DNA of 43,361 nt, from assembly GCA_947476045.1 (NCBI GenBank), contig CANJNZ010000037.1:1-43361 (forward strand), in the 5' to 3' direction. Within the stretch, counting starts at the first letter, position 1. Every line of letters begins with the position of its first letter. The notes beneath the pieces were generated by a model. That model ran no database searches, was not told the origin of the DNA, and was given only the letters and a program-made list of their open reading frames with translations. Origin of the DNA: Chthoniobacteraceae bacterium (lineage in GTDB: Bacteria; Verrucomicrobiota; Verrucomicrobiia; Chthoniobacterales; Chthoniobacteraceae). This document shows positions 24,948 to 34,545 of the stretch, piece by piece. Position numbers and translations under genes: made by a program.

Positions 24948-25622
24948 TTATTTGTCGGTCTTGAGAACGATGTTCTTGAACTGCACCATCATCGGCGGGC
25001 CCGCGTGGAGTTGCAGGGCAAGCACGCCGCTCTTCGCTCCAACGGCGGTTTCATCGGTCACGTCCACCGTGAGATTGCCGTTGATGAAGTGCTGCAAGTG
25101 CCCGCCCTTCGCGACGATTTTGTAGTCGTTCCATTCCTCGTTTTTGATCGCCGCTTGGATTTCATCGCTCTTGCCGACTTCGCCGGTGACTTCAATTTTG
25201 TTTCCTTCGTGGATGGCTACCTTTTGCCCGCGCTTCGCGAGAATACCACGTCCTTTTTCCTCGTAGAGGATTCCGCTGTAGGTCTTGCCCGCTTCAAAGT
25301 CGGCCTGATAGCCGGCAACGACCGAGTATTCTGCCTTCACGACCTTGCTGCGATACTGGATGCCGCTGTTTCCGCCGACGATCTTATACTGGAGCGTCAG
25401 TTCGAAATCGCCAACTTCGCCATCCTGCCAAATCAGGAATGTGTTTTCCTTCACCTTGTTCTCCGCAGTGGTCTGGCCGGTGAGCGCACCGTCCTTCACG
25501 CTCCAAAATTCGGGCTGTCCTTTCCACCCGGTGAGGTCCTTGCCGTTGAAGAGCTGCTTTTCGTCGGCGGAAGCGAAAGTGCAGAGCGCGAGGAGCGCAG
25601 CGAGTGTGGTGGTCAGTTTCAT
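24948..25622 (-). CDS. DUF1080 / 3-keto-disaccharide hydrolase domain protein (secreted)
   Basis: A 224-residue secreted protein: signal peptide MKLTTTLAALLALCTFASA, then one DUF1080 (PF06439) concanavalin-like domain. Typical blocks are LFNGKDLTGWKG, FWSVKDGALTGQT, FELTLQYKIVGGNSGIQYRS, YQADFEAGKTYSGILY and a GVLALQLHAGPPMMVQFKNI ending. Characterised relatives hydrolyse 3-keto-glycosides. The gene lies between the sugar-epimerase gene and the ThuA gene on one strand, followed by a strong terminator. Confidence 0.9.
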   Translation of the reverse strand: MKLTTTLAALLALCTFASADEKQLFNGKDLTGWKGQPEFWSVKDGALTGQTTAENKVKENTFLIWQDGEVGDFELTLQYKIVGGNSGIQYRSKVVKAEYSVVAGYQADFEAGKTYSGILYEEKGRGILAKRGQKVAIHEGNKIEVTGEVGKSDEIQAAIKNEEWNDYKIVAKGGHLQHFINGNLTVDVTDETAVGAKSGVLALQLHAGPPMMVQFKNIVLKTDK

Positions 25623-25649
25623 GTTTTTGTAGGTTGGTAAAAGGGACGA

Positions 25650-26501
25650 CTACTTTTTGCCGAAAACCTTGTGCATATTTTTCAAGCCCTTCACCGCGAT
25701 GTCGGTGCGGTTCGGCTCAATCTTGCGCCAGATGGCTGCGGCGCGCGCGATGACTTTCACGTCGGTGGTGAAAGATTCGATGACCACGTCGCCCTTGTAT
25801 TTGATTTTGCGCAGAGCCTTCACGATTGGCTCCCACACGATGTGGTCATTGCCCGGCGTGCCACGGTCGCTGCCGCATGCGTGGAAGTGCGCGAGGTGCT
25901 TGCCAGCCTTGATGATTGCGGCGGCCTGATTCTTTTCCTCGATGTTCATGTGGAACGTATCGAGGTGAAGTTTCACTGCCTTGCTGCCCACGGCCTTCAC
26001 GAGCTTGAGCCCCTGGTCACAGGTGTTGAGGAAATCGGTTTCAAAACGGTTCAGTGGTTCGATGCAAAGGAGCACGCCTTTTTTCTCAGCGTGTTTTGCG
26101 AGGGCCTTGAGATTTTTCACCACGAGGGCGAATTCCACTTTTTGCTGCTTTGGCTCCACGGCGTCGGCTTTACCCACGACCGAATAGATCGGCCCGATGA
26201 CGCTCGGGCAGCCCATCACCGCAGCTTGATCAATCAGCGCCTTGATGTATGCGGCGCCCGCTTTTTGCTCGGCGGCGTTGCCGCGAAAATCACGACCCGG
26301 CCCCATGCACGCGCAGATGCTGCCGACGGCGATGCCCGCTTTTTTCGCCGCAGCCTTCACGGCGACTGGATCGATGTGCGAGGGATCCTCGACGGGGATT
26401 TCGACGGTGTCGAAGCCCCACTTTTTGAATTGTGAAAACAGCTTGGTGCTCGCGGTGACGAACGGGCTGACGAACAGGAATGAGTTAATACCGAAACGCA
26501 T
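25650..26501 (-). CDS. Sugar phosphate isomerase/epimerase (D-tagatose 3-epimerase-like TIM barrel)
   Basis: A 283-residue AP-endonuclease-2-type TIM barrel. The metal-binding residues are in place: Glu in LLCIEPLNRFETDFLN, Asp/His in LHLDTFHMNIEE, His in HFHACGSDRGTPG and Glu in DVVIESFTTD. These blocks match D-tagatose/D-psicose 3-epimerases. No signal peptide is present, so it acts in the cytoplasm, unlike the two secreted proteins downstream. It likely inverts or isomerises a keto-sugar made by the pathway. Spacing to the DUF1080 gene is 27 bp. Confidence 0.9.
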   Translation of the reverse strand: MRFGINSFLFVSPFVTASTKLFSQFKKWGFDTVEIPVEDPSHIDPVAVKAAAKKAGIAVGSICACMGPGRDFRGNAAEQKAGAAYIKALIDQAAVMGCPSVIGPIYSVVGKADAVEPKQQKVEFALVVKNLKALAKHAEKKGVLLCIEPLNRFETDFLNTCDQGLKLVKAVGSKAVKLHLDTFHMNIEEKNQAAAIIKAGKHLAHFHACGSDRGTPGNDHIVWEPIVKALRKIKYKGDVVIESFTTDVKVIARAAAIWRKIEPNRTDIAVKGLKNMHKVFGKK

Positions 26502-26620
26502 AGGTGTAGATTGGTTGTGTGTTGGTTTGCTGAAAAGGGATGCGCCTTTTGCTCGCGAGACAAAGCGGAGTCAAGCGCGCGGCACAGTGCGCCGGATTAT
26601 TAAATCACGAGATGAGTCGC

Positions 26621-27904
26621 TCAAGGCTCGCCGATTCCCGCCACGAGCCGCCGCACGATTGCCTCGCCATTCGCACCTTCGCGCAGTGCAGCAGCATTTC
26701 CAAAAACACGATGCGACAACGCACAGCGTGCTGCTCCACGAATATCCTCCGCAGTGACGAGCGAACGCCCCGCGATGAGTGCGCGAGCCTTCGCTCCGAG
26801 AACGAGCCCATGAGCACCGCGCGGCCCGGCACCACTAGTCACGTATTTACGGATGAAGTCCGGCGCGCTCGCATCCGCAGGACGCGTGGCTCGAACGATG
26901 CGGATGGCGTATTGCACCAGATGATCACTCATCGGCAAATCACCCGCTGTCTTTTGCAGGTCCATGATTTCGCGGACATTCAAAATCTTTTTCGCAGCAG
27001 CGCGCGGCGACACGCCCACAGCGCGCGTGGCTACGTTGAACATGAAACGGTCGAGTCGCTCCGGCGAAAGCGCACGAATCCCCTCCTCACCAATCCCGCC
27101 CTGTGTAGCCATGACGAAAAACAGCGGCTCAAGCGCAACACTCATCCCCTCAGCGACGACGCTGTATTCCTCCATCGCCGCGCTCAAGGCACTCTGCGTT
27201 CCGTCTGTCGCACGATTGAATTCCTCCGCAAAAAACACCTGTGTGAAAATCGGCCCCTGCACGCAGCGCCCCGCGTTCTCGACGGCAAACAAATCACGTT
27301 CCGTCACTGCACCAGTGAAACGCACGTGCTCGCACTTTAAATCAAACATACCCGCGAGTGCGCTCACAAATGCGCCATCCCCCGCGCGGCCCGATCCATT
27401 GAGCACGACGTGCCCCCGTGAAATCAACACCGCCAGCACATCTCCGACGATACCGTCACTTTCCGCACAATCTCCTACGCATTCCCTCTCAAACGCCGCC
27501 ATGCGTTCGCACAATTTTTCCACCAACTCCCGCACCGCCGGACGATGCATCACGCCGCGCGACTCGGCTGGCAGCGCACGACTTGCAGCCTCGGCGATTG
27601 CCGACACCACGCCGTCCTCATCCTCAAAAACGAATACATTATCCCCGATGACCACCTCATCCTTGTCCCCGAGCGGAGCTTCCGCTACCCGCTCACCATT
27701 CAGCTTCGTGCCGTTCACACTGCCCAGATCCCGCAAACGCCACATGCCTTCTTTGTGGAAAATTTCTGCGTGCCTTCTCGAACCCGAGCTATCCGGGTGC
27801 AACATCACATTCGTATTCGGATCGCGCCCAATCAGAAGCGTCCCGTTTGCGAGAGAAAATACCTGTCCCTGTTGATAGCCGAGTAGGACTCGAAGTTGTG
27901 GCAT
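26621..27904 (-). CDS. FHA domain fused to a degenerate MoxR-type AAA domain
   Basis: A 427-residue protein. Residues 1-95 are an FHA phosphothreonine-binding domain with its key residues: GRDPNT (Arg27), SGSRRHAEI (Ser42, His45) and LGSVNGT (Asn64). Residues ~120-425 align with MoxR ATPases: VQGPIFTQVFFAEEFNRA, GTQSALSAAMEEYSV, FVMATQGG, SPERLDRFMFNV. The P-loop is broken: GSGRAGDGAF at 170-179 has Ala and Phe where GxxGxGKT needs Lys and Thr. Walker B has Glu227 for Asp, and sensor 1 lost its Asn (ATQGG for ATQNP). ATP hydrolysis is thus unlikely; a phospho-dependent scaffold is more likely. There is no partner VWA gene nearby. Confidence 0.88.
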   Translation of the reverse strand: MPQLRVLLGYQQGQVFSLANGTLLIGRDPNTNVMLHPDSSGSRRHAEIFHKEGMWRLRDLGSVNGTKLNGERVAEAPLGDKDEVVIGDNVFVFEDEDGVVSAIAEAASRALPAESRGVMHRPAVRELVEKLCERMAAFERECVGDCAESDGIVGDVLAVLISRGHVVLNGSGRAGDGAFVSALAGMFDLKCEHVRFTGAVTERDLFAVENAGRCVQGPIFTQVFFAEEFNRATDGTQSALSAAMEEYSVVAEGMSVALEPLFFVMATQGGIGEEGIRALSPERLDRFMFNVATRAVGVSPRAAAKKILNVREIMDLQKTAGDLPMSDHLVQYAIRIVRATRPADASAPDFIRKYVTSGAGPRGAHGLVLGAKARALIAGRSLVTAEDIRGAARCALSHRVFGNAAALREGANGEAIVRRLVAGIGEP

Positions 27905-28042
27905 TGGTTAATTTGCGAAAATCAGAGGGCTGCAGCCCGATTTGTTTTTAGCAAACTTAGTGCTCGCCGCTGAACTATCCTCCAACTTTCCGCAGTTCCC
28001 TGCCTGTTTCATGAACGGCCTGCGAAGTTCCTGTAAAAATCG

Positions 28043-31000
28043 CTAACTCAGCAGTTCTTCGATTTCGCTCATGGCCAGACCATCCATCATCGGTTGTTCG
28101 CTTTCGACGGCAGCTTCAATCACGGCGCGCTTTTTCGACTGCAAAGCGAGGACTTTTTCCTCCACGGTGCCCCGGGCGATGAGTTTGTAGCTGGTGACGA
28201 CTTTCTTTTGCCCGATGCGGTGCGCCCGGTCCGTGGCCTGAGCCTCCACTGCCGGATTCCACCATGGGTCGAAATGGATAACCGTGTCGGCTGCGGTCAA
28301 ATTTAGACCGGTGCCGCCTGCTTTCAGGCTGATGAGGAATACTGGTGCATTTCCACTCTGAAAGCGCCCAACTTCACCGGCGCGGTCGCGGGTTTGGCCG
28401 TCCAAATAGCAATAGCCGATGCCCTCGGCGTCGAACCGCTCACGGATGAGTTTCATCATGGAAACGAACTGGCTGAATAAAAGCACCCGATGACCGCCAT
28501 CCATGGCCTCTCCAATCAACTCCATTAGTAAATCGAGTTTCCCGGATCCCTCGTCGCTATCCGGGACGAGCAAGCGGGCGTCGCACGAAGCCTGACGGAG
28601 CCGCAAAAGCGCAGTAAGCATGAGGATCCGGCTCTTGGAACGGTCCTTTTCTCCAGCGAGTTCTGAGAGCTGCTTTCGAGTGGAAAGCGCTAACTTTTCG
28701 TAAAGCTCTCGCTGCGTCTTTGTCATTTCGCAATAAGCTATTTGCTCTAATTTATCCGGTAATTCTGTAGCTTCTGTTTTCTTCGTTCTGCGCAATAGAA
28801 ATGGTTGGATTCTACGCCGGAGTCGCGTTGATTCAGCCCCCGTCGGGTCAGTCTGTATGGCTCGTTCGAAGCGGTCGCGAAAGTCGTTTTTACTGCCGAG
28901 ATAACCTGGCATCAGGAAGTGCATGAGTGACCAGATGTCGCGCACCGAGTTCTCGACCGGAGTGCCGGTGAGCACAAAGCGATGTCGCGATTTGAGTGAG
29001 GCTGCGCTTTGGGCGTTTTGGCTGTCGGGATTCTTGATGTGTTGGGCCTCGTCGAGCATCACGGCGGCGAATTCGATTCCCCGATAGCTATCCGCATCGC
29101 GCCGCAGCAACGGGTAGCTGGTAATCACCAAATCGCTGGTGGCAATTTTTTTGAAGTCCGCCGCGCGCGCTACGCCTTCCAGCGTGAGAACACGGATTCC
29201 GGGCGTCCATTTCAGAGCCTCAGCGCGCCAGTTGAAAATGAGCGACGACGGACAGACGACAAGGCTCGGACCTTTTCCGGCGAGGGTGCGGAGAAATGCG
29301 AGGGCTTGCAGTGTTTTTCCGAGGCCCATTTCATCGGCGAGGATTCCACCGAAGCCGTTTTGCGCGAGGAAATGCAGCCAATAGACTCCCTGTTTTTGGT
29401 AAGGACGCATCACACCTTCCAAGTCGCCGAGCGAAATCGCCGTGAGCCGGTCGAGATGGCGAACTGCCGAGGCCCATTCGCGCCATTGCCCCTGCCCGCT
29501 CACCTCAACGGCGTTTTCATTGACAAAAGAATCCAGCGCTCCTGCCTGCCGGCGATCCATTCGATATACACCTGGCTGCATCTGCTTCGGGTCGCTGTCT
29601 CGCAGCAGTTGCTGAAATTCATCGAGCAACGTCGAATCGAATACCGCCACTTTGCCGCCTTTGCGCACGTGGCTTTGTCCGGCTTGCAACAGTTGTGCGA
29701 TGTCCGCGCCGGAGAATCGCTCTCCGCTGGAACTCGCTAGCTCGTAGGACAAATCAAACCACTGCTCGCCGGAACTGCGAATCTCCACACGCGGTGTGAT
29801 GCGCTCCACATCGCGGGTCACGTGGCCAAACCGTTCGCCGACAGTCACGCGCCACTCGCGCTCCAATCGCGGCAGCCCCGTCGCAAAGAACGCAAGAATG
29901 CGCGCCTCGCCTTTGAGTGTGAGTTCCCCTTTCCCATCCGGCCCTGCGAAGCCAAATGCACGCAAACGATCCAACGCGGCGTTTTCCCCAACACGATTGC
30001 GTGCAAATCGAGCAAGCGCTGCGCCGGTCGCATCCAGCGTCACACGCCGCTCGCCGTAGATGGCTTCGATGCGTGCGGTGAGAAAATTCAGCGAACCCTC
30101 GAAAGTCGCAGCGAATTTCACTTCGGGTATTTCAATCGGTTCGTCTCTTGCGGAAACGTCGCCTTCGATGGTGAAAAACCTCGCCAGCATCGGCAGTTCG
30201 CGTTGCGCGAAAGAATCCGCTGCATCCGCAGGAATCGTCATCGGACCTTCGAGCAGTCGTAAATACGGTGCCGGCAATCCCGGTGCGACGGGCGTGAAAG
30301 TATTTCCCTCCAGCGACCACGCCGCCGTAGAGGAAAGCAGCAAGCCAGCCCCGGTTTTTGACTGCACTCGCAGAGAGCCATCAGCTAGACGCTCGACGTG
30401 GAGAGTGAGTGTTATCCCCTGCCCTTTTACGCACACGGATTGCGCTTTTCCAAAAGACACGCGCGGATGCTCTACGAGCGTTGCGAGCAGCGCGGCGAAC
30501 TCATCACGTTTTAACGTCGCCATCGCTGCGAGTTTTCCGGCGGTGCTTGCGATGAACTTTTCTACGAACCGCAAGTCAGCCTCATCGCAGAGATATTTTC
30601 GCGATGCATCTAAAGCGCCAAGCGGCTTGCGGGCTGCGCCGAGCGCGGCCTCGACCACAACCATCAACGCCCCCTTCTCCCACGCTGCGCGAAAATTTGG
30701 CGGCAAAATCACATGGAGCGCACACGATTCTCCTTCGCTGGTGGAAAACGGCGATGTGACTTGCTCGACACTCGTCGCTTTTGGCTCATTGAGTCGCACA
30801 GTTGGTGGCTTCAGCACCGCAAGCCCCACGGCAAGCGAGTGCGCACACACGCGTCCCCAGCGACGCGACTCCACGCACGTGCACGTGTTCTCGATGTCCG
30901 TGCGCGAGCCAATCCGCAATCCCGCGCGATATTCCGTTTCCGCACCACGAACACGCCCCGATAAATTCGGCGTCGCATAACCCGCTTCGATCACACGCCC

Positions 31001-31105
31001 CGCCGCCAGCATCCCGCGCGCTTCTTTTAGCGCAGCCCAGCCGCCGGCGTCGGCGAGGAGTTTTTCTGTCAGCGGAATATCGGGCATCGCAACTCCAATA
31101 CTCAC
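28043..31105 (-). CDS. SWIM-SNF2 family helicase
   Basis: A 1020-residue Swi2/Snf2 ATPase of the bacterial HepA/RapA-like type. Near residues 71-90 is a SWIM zinc finger (CTCVESRRWGRVCAH, CxC...CxH). A long middle region follows. The ATPase core begins near 570 with GVYWLHFLAQNGFGGILADE, MGLGKT at ~590 (motif I), DEAQH at ~684 (motif II), LTGTPVENS (motif III). The C-terminal helicase lobe ends with GGTGLNLTAADTVIHFDPWW and TDRAHRIGQ. Length is normal. It remodels DNA-protein or RNA-polymerase complexes; the exact role is unknown. A start at 31087 is possible. Confidence 0.95.
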   Translation of the reverse strand: MSIGVAMPDIPLTEKLLADAGGWAALKEARGMLAAGRVIEAGYATPNLSGRVRGAETEYRAGLRIGSRTDIENTCTCVESRRWGRVCAHSLAVGLAVLKPPTVRLNEPKATSVEQVTSPFSTSEGESCALHVILPPNFRAAWEKGALMVVVEAALGAARKPLGALDASRKYLCDEADLRFVEKFIASTAGKLAAMATLKRDEFAALLATLVEHPRVSFGKAQSVCVKGQGITLTLHVERLADGSLRVQSKTGAGLLLSSTAAWSLEGNTFTPVAPGLPAPYLRLLEGPMTIPADAADSFAQRELPMLARFFTIEGDVSARDEPIEIPEVKFAATFEGSLNFLTARIEAIYGERRVTLDATGAALARFARNRVGENAALDRLRAFGFAGPDGKGELTLKGEARILAFFATGLPRLEREWRVTVGERFGHVTRDVERITPRVEIRSSGEQWFDLSYELASSSGERFSGADIAQLLQAGQSHVRKGGKVAVFDSTLLDEFQQLLRDSDPKQMQPGVYRMDRRQAGALDSFVNENAVEVSGQGQWREWASAVRHLDRLTAISLGDLEGVMRPYQKQGVYWLHFLAQNGFGGILADEMGLGKTLQALAFLRTLAGKGPSLVVCPSSLIFNWRAEALKWTPGIRVLTLEGVARAADFKKIATSDLVITSYPLLRRDADSYRGIEFAAVMLDEAQHIKNPDSQNAQSAASLKSRHRFVLTGTPVENSVRDIWSLMHFLMPGYLGSKNDFRDRFERAIQTDPTGAESTRLRRRIQPFLLRRTKKTEATELPDKLEQIAYCEMTKTQRELYEKLALSTRKQLSELAGEKDRSKSRILMLTALLRLRQASCDARLLVPDSDEGSGKLDLLMELIGEAMDGGHRVLLFSQFVSMMKLIRERFDAEGIGYCYLDGQTRDRAGEVGRFQSGNAPVFLISLKAGGTGLNLTAADTVIHFDPWWNPAVEAQATDRAHRIGQKKVVTSYKLIARGTVEEKVLALQSKKRAVIEAAVESEQPMMDGLAMSEIEELLS

Positions 31106-31165
31106 GCAGACGACTCACGCACAAATCAAACTTGGCCCGCGATGCATCGCCGCTAGCTTCGCGCA

Positions 31166-32071
31166 ATGCCAACAAACGCAGCGGTCCTCCGCCATTTTGA
31201 AACCACCGGCGTCACTTTTCACGACACACCCGCCGGACTCGTCCGCATCTCCATCGCCACACCGCTAGCCACCGCAGAGGTGTATTTGCAGGGCGCGCAC
31301 ATCGCGCGTTACCAGCCCGCAGGCGCAGCGCCAGTGCTCTTTCTCAGCGAAAAGACACACCTCACTCCGGGCAAAGCCATTCGCGGTGGCGTGCCGATTA
31401 TCTTCCCGTGGTTCGGTGCCCGCGCCGGGCATCCCGAATCTCCCGCGCACGGCTTCGCGCGCACGATGGAATGGGAAATCGAATCGCTCGCACGTCGCGA
31501 CAACGGCGACATCCATCTCGTTCTCCGCCTTTCCTCAAACGCCGCCACACTCGCGCAGTGGCCGCACGAATTCACCATCCGCCACCGCATTACCATCGGC
31601 GCGCAACTTCACATGGCGCTCGAAGTCGAGAACCGCAGTGATGCACCGTTCACATTCGAGGAAGCGCTGCACACCTACCTCGCCGTCGGCGATGTCCGCA
31701 GCGCGAGCGTCACGGGGCTCGAAAACACAACCTATCTCGACAAGGTGGATGAGGGTCAGCGCAAACTGGAAGGCACCGCGCCCATCCGCTTCACTGGCGA
31801 AACCGACCGCGTCTACCTCGACACCACCACCACCTGCATCGCTGAGGACACCGCCCTCGCGCGTCGCATCGCTGTGGATAAAACCGGCTCCGCGACCACC
31901 GTCGTCTGGAATCCGTGGATTGCAAAAGCCAAAGCCATGGCCGACTTTGGCGACGACGAATGGCCCGCGATGCTCTGCATCGAAACCACCAACGCCGACG
32001 CAGACCGCATCACACTCCCACCAAACTCCACTCACGTGATGACCGCCACCGTGCGACTCGCATCCAAATAG
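31166..32071 (+). CDS. D-hexose-6-phosphate mutarotase (YeaD-like aldose 1-epimerase)
   Basis: A 301-residue galactose-mutarotase-fold protein of the YeaD type that interconverts anomers of hexose 6-phosphates. Characteristic blocks are YLQGAHIARYQPAGAAPVLF, AIRGGVPIIFPWFGAR (the sugar-binding Arg), HGFARTMEWEI (catalytic His) and FEEALHTYLAVGDV (second His), plus VVWNPWIAKAKAMADFGDD near the end. It is cytoplasmic. It lies 60 bp from the divergent SNF2 gene and 9 bp upstream of a PEP-CTERM gene. Confidence 0.92.
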   Translation: MPTNAAVLRHFETTGVTFHDTPAGLVRISIATPLATAEVYLQGAHIARYQPAGAAPVLFLSEKTHLTPGKAIRGGVPIIFPWFGARAGHPESPAHGFARTMEWEIESLARRDNGDIHLVLRLSSNAATLAQWPHEFTIRHRITIGAQLHMALEVENRSDAPFTFEEALHTYLAVGDVRSASVTGLENTTYLDKVDEGQRKLEGTAPIRFTGETDRVYLDTTTTCIAEDTALARRIAVDKTGSATTVVWNPWIAKAKAMADFGDDEWPAMLCIETTNADADRITLPPNSTHVMTATVRLASK

Positions 32072-32080
32072 AACACGCCC

Positions 32081-33586
32081 ATGAAAACGAAACTCACACT
32101 GCTCATCGCAATCACATCGCCCATCACCGCATTTGCCGACTGGCAGGTTTATGGCGGAAATCCACAGCACACCGGCCAATCCAACGTTCAAGGCGAAGCA
32201 CTCAGCACCATCTCATGGCAGACTCCCGTGGATTATTTCCCCGGATATTTCACGCACTACGGCTCACCCACAATCACCGAAGGAAACACCGTCATCGTCC
32301 CCGTCACGACGGGAAACAATAACACCAACTTCGTCGTCGAAGCCCGCAGTGGCAGCAACGGCGCGCTGCTTTGGTCGCAGGCCACCGACTACATCGCGCC
32401 AACCTCGATCTGGCGTCCCAGCTTTTCGCCAGTCCTCGCAAAAACATCACCAACCGACTACCGCGTGTATATCCCCGGTGCAGGCGGCACCATCAACTGG
32501 CGCAATAACGCAGATAATGCCGTTCCCTCCGGAACGGGAAGTCTCGCGTTCTTCGACAACTCCGTCGGTCACACCGCCTACAACGCCAACAAGGCGCTCT
32601 ACGATGCGAACATCAAAATCAACACGCCCATCACCAGCGATTCCGCTGGCAACATCTACTTCGGTTTCCAGGCTCTCGCCGACACGCCGCTCGTCCATGG
32701 CGGCGGCATTGCGCGCATTTCATCCAGTGGCGTAGGGTCATTCGCACTCGCGAGCAATGTCGCCCCAGGCTACTCGCAGCCCTCATTGAATGCCGCCCCC
32801 GCGATTACCACCGACGGCAGTAAAATCTACGTCGCATTCAACAACGGCGGCGACTTCGATAGTGGCAAACTCGTCCAACTCGACAGCACCACCCTCACCG
32901 CACTCCACTCCACCAACGTCCTCCCCGGCGTCCTCGGCCTCTCCACCGCATCGCCCACCATCGGCCCCGACGGCGACGTCTTTTTCGGCACCAATAACGA
33001 CGGCTACAGCCGCGGCCTCCTCAATCACTTCACCGCCGACTTGCAGACAAAGAATTTCATCGGCGGCTTCGGATGGGACACCACACCCGCCATCGTCCCC
33101 GCCAGCCTCGTCCCCGGCTACACCTCGACCGCAGGCTCCCAGTATCTCCTCTTCACCAAATACAACAGCTACGCCTACCCCGGCGGCCTCAACAAAATCG
33201 CCATCCTCGATCCCAACGTCTGGCAGGTTGATCCGCTTACCGGCATCACTGACATGAAAGAAGTCATGACCCTCGTCAGCCCCTCCGGCAACAACGACGA
33301 ATGGTGCATCAACACCGCAGTCGTGGACATCAACGGAAAAGCCATCTACGCCAACAATGAAGACGGAGCCCTTTATCGCTGGGACCTCGTCAACAACACC
33401 TACACCAGCATCCAGATCGCAGGAGCCGCCGGTCAGCCCTACACCCCCACCATCATCGGTCCCGACGGCACCGTTTACGCCATCACCCAGGGCAACCTCT
33501 ACGCAGTAGTCCCCGAGCCGTCCTCCCTCACCCTCCTCGCCATAGGTTTAGTATCTCTCAACGCTCGTCGCCGCAGAAATTCGTAA
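32081..33586 (+). CDS. PEP-CTERM-sorted beta-propeller (PQQ-like) protein
   Basis: A 501-residue exported protein. Signal peptide [19 protein letters not shown] is followed by [16 protein letters not shown], the typical start of PQQ-type (YncE/quinoprotein-like) beta propellers, with repeats such as [13 protein letters not shown] and [20 protein letters not shown]. The C-terminus is a complete PEP-CTERM sorting signal: [18 protein letters not shown] then NARRRRNS, that is PEP motif, hydrophobic helix and Arg cluster. It is therefore expected to be processed by an exosortase and released or anchored at the surface. No exosortase is in the window. No sugar-dehydrogenase active site is visible. 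Confidence 0.9.
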   Translation: MKTKLTLLIAITSPITAFADWQVYGGNPQHTGQSNVQGEALSTISWQTPVDYFPGYFTHYGSPTITEGNTVIVPVTTGNNNTNFVVEARSGSNGALLWSQATDYIAPTSIWRPSFSPVLAKTSPTDYRVYIPGAGGTINWRNNADNAVPSGTGSLAFFDNSVGHTAYNANKALYDANIKINTPITSDSAGNIYFGFQALADTPLVHGGGIARISSSGVGSFALASNVAPGYSQPSLNAAPAITTDGSKIYVAFNNGGDFDSGKLVQLDSTTLTALHSTNVLPGVLGLSTASPTIGPDGDVFFGTNNDGYSRGLLNHFTADLQTKNFIGGFGWDTTPAIVPASLVPGYTSTAGSQYLLFTKYNSYAYPGGLNKIAILDPNVWQVDPLTGITDMKEVMTLVSPSGNNDEWCINTAVVDINGKAIYANNEDGALYRWDLVNNTYTSIQIAGAAGQPYTPTIIGPDGTVYAITQGNLYAVVPEPSSLTLLAIGLVSLNARRRRNS

Positions 33587-33612
33587 CAAACACTTGTGAA
33601 GTTTGGGGAAAA

Positions 33613-33687
33613 TGGTGCGCGCTGCAGGGTTCGAACCTGCGACTTCTTGCGTGTGAAGCAAGCGCTCTACCACTGAGCTAAGCGCGC
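33613..33687 (-). tRNA. tRNA-Val (anticodon CAC), CCA encoded
   Basis: The minus strand folds as a cloverleaf: acceptor GCGCGCT/AGCGCGC, D arm GCTCAGTGGTAGAGC, anticodon stem-loop CTTGC-TTCACAC-GCAAG (anticodon CAC), T arm with GGTTCGAACC. Discriminator A is followed by a genome-encoded CCA, which the tRNA-Arg gene lacks. Confidence 0.96.
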
Positions 33688-33819
33688 GTTCCCGTGTTGC
33701 GGGGCGCGCATGAAAGCAAGTTTCGCAAACGACGCCAGCGGAATTTTTTCTGCGCCAATTTCAAAACTCCTCTTTAACACAAAGGGTGCGAGTGCTTCAT
33801 TGCTCGCCCGTATATATCC

Positions 33820-34542
33820 ATGAAGTTCAACAGCCATCGCCGCGCTTTCACCCTGCTCGAAATCATCCTCGTGATCGGCATCATCGTTTTATTTCTTGTT
33901 CTGTTAATCCCGTTCGGGCTGCGTTGGAAACAGGGCGGAAATTCCGCAATTTGCGTGAGAAATATGCAGCTCATCGGCAAGGCCATAAAGACCTATGCCA
34001 CTGAGCACGAAGAACAACTGCCCGGGCCGCTTTCACAGGATCAATACACACTCGACGCCGCAGGCAGGCCGCCACGTGATGGGCAGCTTTTAAAATATAT
34101 CGAGCGCCATCTAGAACAGCCGGCGAATGCACAAGGGCATGCTAACAACGCCAAGACGATATTCACAACGCCTGCATGGGAAAACGCTGAGCACGCCACG
34201 GACGCCCCAGTTTTTTTGGTCAACATAGAGAAAGTTCCAGCCTTTTCCCAACCCGCCTGGGGTCAGGAAGGAAAACCACCTTTAAAGCTTTCCCAACTGA
34301 AAGATTGGACATGGTCAGTCGGCATGAAAGAGCATCCTGTCGAAATTTCTAAAATGTGGGCTCTGACCGAGGCGGATCAAAAGCTGGCAAAGCTGATAGG
34401 TATCAATCCAAAAATTGCAAAGTGGGTGAAAAGGATGCCGTCCCAACCAGTGCATTTCACCCATCGCAACGCCCTGTATTTTGACTGGCATGTGGAGACT
34501 CTTGTTCTCTTCAACACTGCAGAAAAGATTCTTGAAAAATAG
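33820..34542 (+). CDS. Type II secretion/type IV pilin-like pseudopilin (H-x-DWH type)
   Basis: A 240-residue protein with a class III signal: a short basic leader (MKFNSHRR) and the N-methylation motif AFTLLEIILVIGIIVLFLV, which has the conserved Glu5 of type IV pilins. The mature part is periplasmic. The C-terminus has FTHRNALYFDWHVETL, close to the H-x9-DG signature (xHxxxxNxxFxDGHV) of the pseudopilin-like proteins expanded in planctomycetes and verrucomicrobia. A prepilin peptidase is not in the window. It probably belongs to a T2SS-like or surface fibre system. It is convergent with acpS, 3 bp apart. Confidence 0.9.
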   Translation: MKFNSHRRAFTLLEIILVIGIIVLFLVLLIPFGLRWKQGGNSAICVRNMQLIGKAIKTYATEHEEQLPGPLSQDQYTLDAAGRPPRDGQLLKYIERHLEQPANAQGHANNAKTIFTTPAWENAEHATDAPVFLVNIEKVPAFSQPAWGQEGKPPLKLSQLKDWTWSVGMKEHPVEISKMWALTEADQKLAKLIGINPKIAKWVKRMPSQPVHFTHRNALYFDWHVETLVLFNTAEKILEK

Positions 34543-34545
34543 TGA

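Noticed and set aside
26964-27875. Plus-strand ORF of 303 codons
   Set aside because: It is antisense to the FHA-MoxR gene; the translation is Ser/Thr/Pro-rich noise.
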